From positions 2,170,001 through 2,234,000 of the forward strand of contig NC_057318.1 of NCBI RefSeq assembly GCF_000687475.1: a DNA stretch of 64,000 nt, written 5' to 3'. The notes under the pieces were generated by a model, which ran no database searches, was not told where the DNA came from, and worked only from the letters and a program-made list of their open reading frames with translations. Below are positions 54,760 to 64,000 of this stretch, in pieces (the stretch's first letter is position 1; every line of letters starts with the position of its first letter). Source of the DNA: Ustilaginoidea virens. Taxonomy: Eukaryota; Ascomycota; Sordariomycetes; Hypocreales; Clavicipitaceae. The translations under genes were made by a program, and so were the position numbers.

Positions 54760-56249
54760 CCGACTTTACTATAACTACTAATATGCTACTGCTACCGACT
54801 CCTATATATTTATCTATATAATATTAGTCCTCTACTAGAATATATAGAAGAAAACCTCCTTTATATAAATAATGCTCTACTACTGAAGCGAACCTAATAT
54901 TATAGCAATTTAAGAACCTATTATACCTAGCCGAGCCCTACTAAGCCTAAGCCTCGGCAAATATATATTAGTAGCATACTGCGGACGAGCGGCATTATAT
55001 ATCTATAAGCGGTATAGCCCTAGTATATAGACTACTAAAAAGGGACCCGATTAGTATAAGGCCTACCTCCTTAAAACTAATATTTACTCTATCTACTCCT
55101 TAGGCTATAAATATAACTAAATTACCCCCCTTATAGACCTCATAAGGCTCCCGCCCTAGCCCTAAAGCGCATTTATTAGGGACTTTAATATATACTATCC
55201 CCTATAAAATAGCCTAGATAGAATTTTATCTAATATTAATACCCTCTTTAACCTTATAATATAGTAGAGACTCGGCCTTATAACCCCCTATAGCAAAATT
55301 ATATAATAAGCACTAAGTAAAAGAAATAGCACTATCGATTATACCTAAGTTATATAAGACCTTACTATTAAGTATCTCGGCAGTATAAACCTTACTAGAT
55401 CTGATTATATCCTATAGCTTATTTATATCAATACTAGCAATTTATATACCGCCTAAGCCCCCCTGAAAAATAGCTAAAAGTCTCTCGACCGATACCTTAT
55501 TTAGGCAGAAGCTAAAAACCGCCTTATGCCTACTACTATTATAGCCCCGCTTAGCTCCACCAAAGAAATAGATGTATATACTAATTAGCTTACCTATTAA
55601 CTTAAAGAAATTGCGGATATTATAGCCCTAAAAAAAACCCCTAGAGCCCCTACTATAGAACTATAGTAAAATAACTATACTAAAATAGCTGCTATTGCTA
55701 CGAAGAAAGTATACTAGAAGTAGGCATTATACTATATCCCCGAAAATTATAAGGCTGCCTAAGATATAGGAGCTATTTAAACTTAGGTTATATAAAAAGA
55801 GAGATAATACTCCTAAAGAGAGGCATTAAGGAAAGCTATAGTATAGAATGCAGACCTTTAATCCCTAAAACGATAGGCTAGATTATATAGCAGCCTCCCC
55901 CTTAAGTCTAAAAAGATCCTACTATTTAAGTATACTAGCCTTAGTCACCCTTTAGCAACTATATATAGCGAAAAAGTATAAATCCTTACTTAATATTTCT
56001 TCCTTTAGTCTTATGCAATATTTAAAGATATATTAGACCTAACCTTCCTCTAGCTCGCTAATATAAAGTTCCTATTATGCGAGAGATTTATATATAAAGA
56101 GGTCTATACTACCTTTTACTATATAGCCAGCTAAAAGGCCCTAAGACTAGATAGGCTACCTACGGGATTCCTTAAGGTATATAGCCCCCCCCTAATCGTA
56201 GCTTTTACCTACCTTTTTAATAAGTTATACTATATTAAATACTACCCGG
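54760..56249 (+). pseudogene. LINE-A ORF2 remnant: endonuclease and pre-RT (A2)
   Basis: Endonuclease with the block GSINLTRSDYIL (SDH as SDY) near 55395-55430, then the linker and the KALRLDRLPTGFLK block near 56130-56180 that precedes RT. It continues at 63051 beyond B5. Many TAA/TAG. Confidence 0.8.
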
Positions 56250-56429
56250 CGCACCTCGGTACCGGCGCGAATATACCCTTAAAACAGTCAAAAAGTTGCT
56301 AAATTAATTCCTTACCTCGTCTTACCCCGTCTGCCGATGGCGTATTGGCACCGGGAGGAAGGCGCGGTCGAAGCGGCGGAAATTATAGACTTAAACAGAG
56401 GAAATAGGGGTAGACTTAAGTCGAGTCAC

Positions 56430-57545
56430 CACAACTACCGTATTACTATCGCCAACGATAATTACGGACGAATTAGCGGTAATATCGTATAAACTAATAT
56501 AGGAACCCGAGAAGAAACCGAATTGCTTAAATAGTGTTACTAAAAGATTGTAGACTATATCCCGGCAGCTATACTAGGAAATATGTGGAATACTATCACT
56601 AGCCTGGTCGATAGCATTAAATGCATTAACCGAACTAATCCCGCCCTAAACCCGAACTCGAACCTTATTACGATTGATAATCTGGAAAAAGTAGTAGAGA
56701 GCGCTATAAATAAAGCTTTTGCCTTAAAGACCCCCTTTGGAACGACCTAGGCTAGTATTGCTACTAAAGGCATACTAACGATTATACTACCTAGACCGAC
56801 TACCCTACCTATACCGCCGAGAATCTACTATAAAATAATAATTAAAGGAGATAGTATTACTAAGAACCTACGATAGAGAACCCCTATCGAGATTATAAAA
56901 GCGGTAAATACTACTACTAAAGGTATTAATGCTATTGCCGCTCGCCGACTCTATAGCAGAGATATAGTTATTACTTTCGCAGAAGCTGTATCCCGTTTTA
57001 CTATAGAAACCACCTGGATCCCCCTTATATTCGGTATAGGAGCTATACCGAATATCTATATTTTTAGTATTATTATTAAAGGATTCCCTATTTGATTCTC
57101 TAAGAATATCCCTATTGAAGATATTAAACTAAATCTAGCCTAAGCTAATAGCCCCGGCATTAGTAGAATCGCTATAAGGAAACCCTATAAAGAAGTAATA
57201 AGAGCCCCCTTAATTATTAAAGTAACTAATATAGAAGTAGTAAACCGACTCTATAAGACTAAAGTCATCTACTAAACAGAAATCTTTAAGGCTAAACTAT
57301 ATAATAAAACTATCTACCTAAGATAGTACTACTAATGCTTTAAATTCAGATATATTACGAATTACTGTATAGAGACCCTTCGATATAGACGGTATAGTGC
57401 AGAGAGATACCCTAATGGAGATAAAGACTGCCTTAGTATTATTAGTAATAAAAAAGAGTATTACCTTAACTGCTAGGGACCCTATCCGGCCTAGTCTCGA
57501 TTCTACCCTATAGCGAATAGGCAATAGGATATCGCAAGACAGGCT
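56430..57545 (+). pseudogene. LINE-B ORF1 remnant with zinc knuckles (B5)
   Basis: Same ORF1 as at 5560-6720. Zinc-knuckle part 57320-57540 (CFKFRYITNYC, RYSAERYPNGDKDC, LNC-GPYPA). Upstream blocks: ARRLYSRDIVITFAEA-like near 56940-56990 and IEDIKLNLA near 57120. Broken mostly by TAA/TAG. Start codon uncertain. Confidence 0.72.
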
Positions 57546-57789
57546 TATAGCACCAGACTAATATAGTTTATAACTATTAGTACCTTATCGATGCCTCCCC
57601 CCCCTATCTTAAAGGATAAAGGCTGTAAATGCCTCGCTAATAACTCCCCTAAGGAGGACTCCCTAAAAAAACAAATCGGCAGACTATATAAAGAAAGCTC
57701 TATCGCCCCTAAGAGGACTAATAGTAGTAGTAATATTACTATATTCTTCTAACCTAACTTATCTAAGCCTACTGCTACTAATGCACTAA

Positions 57790-60700
57790 GAGCCCCAACC
57801 CCCTAGCCTTAATACTAATAATAGAGGTACTATACTGGAATATATAAAAGAAATTACTATTAGCATACCTTGCCTTTAACTATAAATTTAAACCGGATAT
57901 TATCGCCCTCTAGGAATTTATAGCCCTAGATAGACTCTTTCTATACTCCAGCCTTAATAGATACTAAATAGCCGCCTATAGCAGATGCATAGCGATCTAT
58001 ATCTATAAAAGATATACTCCTGGCTCCTAGGCAATAGACTTAGGTCTAAACTGGTGCTGTATTATACTTTAAAATACCGATATCTACTCTATTTACTCCC
58101 TAATCCTTTCCCTAAATTAATCTATCCCCATCTAGGAATTCGCCTAAACTACCCCTTGCCCTTATAGTATTTTCACTAGTGACTTTAATATCTACTATCC
58201 TATATAGGACCACTCTTACAGAACCTCCCTAGGCTATAACACCCTCTTTAAACTTATATTAAAATAGAAGCTAACCCTTATAATACCATAAGGAGAGATA
58301 ACCAGATAAACCTTAGGCAAATATAATAATACTATCGACCACGCATAGAGCATAAAAGACTTTAATATAGAGTTTATAGGGGCGGCAGATATTACTAGAT
58401 CTAATTATATCTTTTAGGTAATCTAGGTAGAAATAAGACTAAATGAGTTTCGTAAACTATTACTAATATACTAATAGAAGAAACTTAATAAAATCCTTGC
58501 TTAAGCTAAAGCTAAAGTTAGGATAGCTATCCTATACGCCTTATACCTACCCTAATCCCTTATAAAGATCGATACTTTCGCCTAATAGCTTATGACCTAA
58601 CTGCAGGCTATCGCTAATATTATTGCGCCTAAGAGTAGAACTAAACCGCTAGGAAGGGCCCTATAGTGGACCTAAGAAGTATAATCGGCTATAATAGTAG
58701 CCTATAAGGCTATAAGGAATTAGAGAAAAGACCGTATTAGCCTTAACTAGTTAATAGCATAAAGAGCAAAGATAAACTAAATTAAGGTTATCTAATAGGA
58801 AAAGCACTAGATATAGAGAGAAGCTGTCAATAAGGCCATAACGAAAAATATAGACCTATAGTCCCTAGAGAAATAGGCCTAAATATATAGCAGACTCCCT
58901 TTAAAATTAAGAGAAATTTTTATACTTCTCCGAGGCGAAAGAGCCTAAATATAAGAAGTAAAAATATATTCCTCTAAAGTAGAAGTATTAGCAGAAAGAT
59001 TCTTCCCGACGTTAATAGCCACCCTTAATAATATCCTAGACCTATAATTCCTTTGCCTTACCGATGTATTATTTGCCCTTAAAGACGAATTCTCTAAAGT
59101 AGATATCTATAATACCCTCCGATATATAGCCAGCTAGAAAGCACTAGGCCCTAATAGTATACTGGTGGGATTCTTTAAAGCCTATAGAGAACCGGTTCTT
59201 AGAGCCCTAATAATACTCCTTAATGCTATATATAGAACTAGTCACTACCTAATATAATTCTAGGAAGCTAAAGTTATAGTATTAAGAAAACCCGGCAAAA
59301 CACCTAAGGAATACTAAAGAGCAGGAGCCTAGCGCTTAATATCCCTCTTAAACCTCTTTAGTAAAGTCCTTAAAGCTATAGTAGCAAAGAGACTAATAAT
59401 AATCGCTAAAGAATAGAAATTACTACTAGATATATAAATAGGCAATAGAGCAAATAGATCAATAGATATAGCGCTATATACCCTAGTAGAAGTAGTTAAA
59501 GCCACCTAGCAGTATAAAGGAATAGTATCGCTATTATAACTAGATATCTCTACGGCATTTAAGACCGTTAACTATACTAGATTTATACACCTCCTCCTCG
59601 AAAGTAGCGCCCCCTAATGGATAGCAGCCTAGGTCTAAGGCTTTACTATATTGCGTTTAGCTAAAATCTTCTTTAAAGGCTAACCTACCTAAAGATTCCT
59701 AATTACGGCAGGAGTGCCCTAAGGCTCCCTAATCTCCCTAATCCTTTTCCTCTTCTATATTATACCCCTATACTATAGACTTAAAGCAGTAGATAACTTG
59801 CTAACCCTAGGATTCGCAGACGATACTAATATAATCGCATACGGTAAAATAATGCGGGATATAATTGCAACCCTTTTGAAAATATAAAAGATCTATAAAA
59901 AATAGTCGGCAGAGGCCGGACTAAAATTCAACCTAGTAAAGAGCGAGCTAATATACTTTACTAAATAGCACCGACTGGATATTATAATAATACGACTTAG
60001 CAATACGACTATCTAGCCTATATAATATGCCTGATTCCTTAGAGTAGAGATTAACCGCAAACTTAATTAAACTAACTATAAGGCCCGAATAGTAAAAAAG
60101 CTAAAAAGGCAAAAGCTCGCCCTTATCGCTCTAACGGCCTCTATATAGGGATATTAGTTCTGTAAAGCCCGACTATTATATATATAGGTTATTAGAACTA
60201 TAATCGCCTTTAGCGCTAAAATCTAGTATACTCCTATAAAGCCAGGAGAAGTAGTAAGAGGTATTATATATAATCTAGCCGCTAAATAGTCGAAGTGCCT
60301 CTATATAGTCATAGGAGCCTACTAAGTAATACCTAACGCAATTATAGAAACTAAAGTAGTAGTCCCCCTACTCGACCTTTATTTTAATCTAGCCCAATAA
60401 CGATTCCTCATTAGAACCTAAGAAAATAGTATAGCCGATCTTATCTCTAATATATATACTATTATCCAGACTCAGCTATAATAAAAACCTACCCGTAGAT
60501 AAAGGCAACCGATTGAGAATAAAATACTAAATTATATAGCCTTTAAAGATTCGATTCTACTTTAAGACGATAAACTATCCCCCGCTTACTCCCTAGCTTT
60601 TAAATAGATAAAAAGATAGTAATTAAAGTAACGACTCGCCTAAGTATAATACCCGCTAAAGAACTGCCCTACTGCCGAATATACCCCTAATTTCACCTCT

Positions 60701-61090
60701 ATAAAGAAGATACTAGACCTCTATAAAAACCTCTATAAATATAAGTCCTCCCTCCTTACCTAACTTAGAATAGAAAAAATAGGCCTTAACGTGTTCCTAT
60801 ATAAGATAAAGGTCCTATTTATCCGCTACCTATACTGCTGATGCGGTCCTAATATAGAAAATATCGAATATATAATCCTAAAGTATAATAATTATTTTAA
60901 AAACCCTCCCCTCTATATCTAAAACCGCCCTATATTAGATAAGCGTAATATTACCTAAATACTTGAAAATAAAGACTTAGCTAAGCAGGTTATTAAATAG
61001 GTCCTTAATACCCGCCGGCTTGAATAATTCACCCTAGCTATTATATTTACCGCCTATATAGACTTTAGCTCTAATAGTAACCCGATACGA
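57790..61090 (+). pseudogene. LINE-B ORF2 remnant: endonuclease, RT, knuckle (B5)
   Basis: Endonuclease blocks ALIDTK-PPIADA and SISIKDILLAP near 57955-58020. The SDH block reads RSNY near 58398-58410. RT about 59100-60500: LDISTAFKTVNYTR, the GVP-GSLISLILFLFYI block, active site FADD intact at 59813-59824 (GFADDTNIIAYG). C-terminal knuckle near 60830-60890 and region to 61090. TAA/TAG remain frequent, so it is not functional. Confidence 0.82.
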
Positions 61091-61289
61091 TTATACCCCA
61101 ACCCTAGACTATATATATATATATAGATAATTATAGATAAAGATACAACTAACTATATAGATAGGGGAAGAATATCTTTTTTATATAAGCTACCTATACG
61201 GTCGATAGATTTAGACCCCTAATCTTCTTAATACCCCTAATCCCCTAGACCCCTATTTACTCTATATTACCCTCTCTATTACTATAGCT

Positions 61290-62600
61290 ATTATTAGGAG
61301 CCACCCTTACTTTCTCTTTTCCCTTCTTTTTCCCCCTTAGGGAAGGGGAGACTATAGATCTTAAATATATCTTTCGTTTAACCCTAGCGGCTAGACCTAG
61401 CATTCCCTTTATAGGTAACTCTATTATCTTTAACCCTTCCTTCTTCCTCTTAAAGGGAGAAGGGGCGGGGGTATTAGTATAAAGATAAGAAGAGGATAGC
61501 AATAGAACTACCAATTTAGCTTACTTAAGCTATACCGATTAAGCAGTAGGCAGGGGAGGCTTTAATAGCGGTATAACTAGCGCTCTAAAGGCAGACGCTA
61601 CTAGCTAAGACTCCGCTTAAGACTTTATAAACTTTAAAAATGCAACCGCTTACTGCAACTTACTAGAAGACGGCATCATAGGAGTCTTAGACTATATTAG
61701 CGAGACCCCCTCGCTATAAGGTGGTTCCTCTATAGCAGTAGGCCCGGGAGTAGGCTCGTTATCGATATCTAATGCAATAATAAAACTAGTAGGGCTTCTA
61801 TCGCCGGCAGTAGTAATAGGAGGCTAAGTTCCCTTAACCGATAAGAGAGGCTAGGGCTTACCGCTATAGGCGCGCTCTAAAGCTAAAACCCCTCTCTTAA
61901 TAAGCCTAAAGAAATCGGCCGGTAGTAAGATTAAGACTATAGGCACTATTATTCGTATTATAATAGCAGAGTTGTTTTAACCCTTTTGAGGCACTAAGGT
62001 AATTAGCGTAATAGACTAATATATAGCCTACTAGGCCTTATAATAATCGTCTTTATCTACCTACTAAGGTTAACTATAAAGTTAAGGGATACCAGCAAAC
62101 TAATATATTTACTTCCTACTCGTAAGTATAGGCCTTCTATAACGTAAGCATACTCTCTACCAGTTCGCGATTTATAGTATTACGCACTAGGATATAATAA
62201 GGCTTCCGCTTCGAAGCATAAGCGAAACAAATACCCTTAAGCCCTACCTACTATTAGAAAAAAACAGATAACGATTAAAGAGAACCTCTCACCTTATTAG
62301 TCATAACAACAAGCGGCTATATTAGCACCGCAGCATACATAGGAACGATACAGCTATTTTCGAGCTAGGCCAAAACCCAACTCTAGAATAGTAGGCATAT
62401 CGAAAAATAAAAGATGCATAAAAACTACTATAGCATAATCGAGGCGGAAAAATAAAGGAAAATTCTTAGTAATTTTTAATAAGGAATAAAAAGGGAAGAG
62501 GAAAGGAATCAAAAAGGTAGGGCAGGTAAAAGAGACTTTATACCGCTGTATACCCGCACTAGATTACTCGACCGTCCGCCAGCTGCCCTAACCTACATTA
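61290..62600 (+). pseudogene. LINE-B third ORF (B5)
   Basis: Blocks TIDLKYIFRLTLAARPSIPFI, FNPSFFLLKGEGAGV, DFINFKNATAYCNLLEDG, DYISETPSL, KAKTPLLISLKKSAGS, HTLYQFA and a basic end, all in one frame as in B1-B4. No start ATG placed. The 85-codon minus-strand ORF at 61257-61514 overlaps it and is taken as its shadow. Confidence 0.55.
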
Positions 62601-62931
62601 GACGAAGCTAATAACAACAAAACGCGCGACTCACTGCGACACCGCCGCCCACCCAATACTAATATCACCGCCGCCTCCTATACCTAACAATATTGACCAT
62701 ATCGGTTCCGATTCACACCCACCCTAGAGCCTAACCAATGCCTAATAACTAATAACTAATAACTACCAAGGCAAATCACCGCGCCTATCGAGGCGCGCCT
62801 ACCACCCACACTTTCCTAGCCCTACCGCTAGACCTAGTCTCGCGCGATAGGATACCTCCTCGTAATGCATAGTAAACCCCCTTCGATTCCAAAGGGATAC
62901 TATTGACCATAGATAGTATATAGGTTTTCCT

Positions 62932-62944
62932 CCCGGCACTCGGG
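62932..62944 (+). other. LINE-B 3' hairpin (B5)
   Basis: CCCG-GCACT-CGGG, intact stem, about 80 bp before the TA tail. Confidence 0.5.
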
Positions 62945-63039
62945 TTTCCTATATAGATTAGGCATAGAGGTACTAGCACTAGGCTAGATGGGGGCTTATC
63001 CCCCCCCTAGATAGCTTAGCTAGTATAATATATATATAT

Positions 63040-64000
63040 ATACTACCCGGCTTAATACCGGGAGGCCTATATAATTATATTAAGAAAGCTAGGAAAGAAA
63101 CTAAAGGAATATTCTAAAGCGGGAGGCTAGAGACTAATATTTTTATTTAATCTGACCGGTAAAGTCCTAAAAGCTATAGTAGCATATTAGCTTACTACCG
63201 TCCTTAAGGAGGGTAACCTACTCCTAGACCTTTAGATAGGATATAGAGCTAATCGTTCTATAGATATAGCTTTTAGCACTCTTATAGAAATAGTTCGCAT
63301 AATATAGCACTATAGTAGGATCGCCTTACTCCTATAGCTCGATATATCCACAGCCTTTAATATAGTAAATTATACTTGATTTATCTATCTACTATTAGAA
63401 AAGGGACTACTACTATAGATCGCGGTATAAGTCTATGGCTTTACCGCCTCTTATATAGCGTAAATCCACTTTAAAGGCAAATTAACTAATAACCTACTTA
63501 TTACCGCTAGGGTCTTATAAGGGTCCCCCCTCTCTTTTATCCTCTTTTTAGTCTATATCGCATTACTCTATAAGAGGCTTAAAGAAATAGCTTTTACTAT
63601 TACCCTTAGGTTTATAAATAATACTAATATTATAATATATAAAAGGAGTATAAGGGAGACCTAGGCTTTACTCGAAAAGGTATAGAAGATCTATAATAAG
63701 TAGTCTAAATAAGCCGGGCTTAATTTTAACCTAAGGAAGAATAAGCTTATCTATTTTATATATACCTATAAGATAGACGAGATATTAATCCGATTTAGGA
63801 TTATAACGATCTAGCTAAAGTAGTATACTCGCTTTCTAGGGGTTGAGATCTACTATAAACTTTAATAGTATAAATACTATATAAAGATAGCTAAAAAGCT
63901 CGAGCGGTAGCAACTCACCCTTATAGCGATAGCGGCCTCTATATAGGGATATTAATACTAAGAGGCCCGATTAATCTATATATAGGTCATTCGTACTACT
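63040..64000 (+). mobile_element. LINE-A copy A2, continuation (RT), leaving the window
   Basis: After the right TSD of B5 the LINE-A sequence resumes and aligns with A1 150-1110: GNRANRS-like block near 63245-63262, QGSPLSFILFLVYI near 63515-63560, active site FADD read as FINN near 63609-63622. RIP-mutated. It continues beyond 64000. Confidence 0.85.

Larger units (their letters stand above)
53126..56249 (+). mobile_element. LINE-A copy A2, 5' half
   Basis: Starts with A8 and the 5' terminal motif (53132-53151). It contains ORF1 and the start of ORF2 and is interrupted at ATACTACCCGG (56239-56249) by B5. It resumes at 63040-63050 with the same 11 bp. Its insertion site in B4 cannot be closed because its 3' end lies outside the window. 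Confidence 0.88.
56250..63039 (+). mobile_element. LINE-B copy B5, nearly full length, best-preserved LINE
   Basis: 6.8-kb LINE-B inserted in A2 with TSD ATACTACCCGG (56239-56249 and 63040-63050). It begins at CGCACCTCGGTACC, about 20 bases short of the 5' motif of B2, and ends in a TA run. It keeps more CG and CA than the other LINE-B copies and an intact FADD. Confidence 0.92.

Noticed and set aside
61257..61514. 85-codon minus-strand ORF
   Set aside because: Antisense to the LINE-B third ORF. Codon-position differences between copies favour the sense strand.
62785..62979. 64-codon minus-strand ORF in the LINE-B 3' end
   Set aside because: It covers the conserved 3' terminal region including the hairpin. 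Other copies show no open frame there.

Overview
The window looks like a transposon-filled, RIP-degraded block of a filamentous ascomycete genome. CA and TG dinucleotides are scarce, TA is everywhere and CT/AG survive. Almost every broken frame is broken by TAA or TAG at a Gln or Trp position, with hardly any TGA. All recognisable content is retrotransposon. I found no host gene, tRNA, rRNA or CRISPR array. Nearly all coding regions are pseudogenes; the one long open frame is the polyprotein of a young Ty1/copia element at 33575-36664. Boundaries were read by eye from repeated sequence and target-site duplications (TSDs).

Families. LINE-A: Tad1-like non-LTR element, about 6.4 kb when complete. 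Copies: A1 (+, 1-3610), A3 (-, 46561-52963, full length), A2 (+, 53126-56249 and 63040-64000). LINE-B: related, about 6.8 kb. Copies: B0 (-, 3611-3870), B1 (+, 3871-5389 and 12444-15440), B2 (+, 5390-12443), B3 (+, 15441-19190), B4 (-, 19191-23015, 43990-46560 and 52964-53125), B5 (+, 56250-63039). Copia-2 (-, 23016-43989, split) and Copia-1 (+, 32114-37993) are one Ty1/copia family. A Ty3/gypsy chromovirus lies at 26963-40490 (-, split), with two related solo LTRs at 10465-10706 and 14075-14328. Two solo LTRs of a third LTR family lie at 14727-15067 and 45405-45753.

Layout. The left part is a stack of LINEs: A1 in B0, B0 in B1, B2 inside B1, B1 in B3. The centre is a five-level nest proven by TSDs: B3 contains B4, B4 contains Copia-2 (TSD ATAGC), Copia-2 contains the chromovirus (TSD ATAGC), and the chromovirus RT contains Copia-1 (TSD ACTTT). 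The right part has A3 inside B4 ORF1 (13-bp TSD), then A2 with B5 inserted (11-bp TSD).

Unexpected content. (1) The LINE-A 3' region carries a conserved coding-like gene on the opposite strand, with a shared ATG and a plausible short intron in the same place in two copies. (2) The LINE-B 3' region carries a conserved third ORF; its length differences between copies are multiples of three. (3) The chromovirus has about 2.1 kb of coding-like sequence after its chromodomain. (4) Copia-1, the least mutated element, has lost its Gag capsid region and, by an exactly in-frame 759-bp deletion, its integrase core; its RT active site reads YVDN. It looks like a recently mobilised non-autonomous element. 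(5) LINE-A and LINE-B share a 5' terminal motif and a 3' hairpin.
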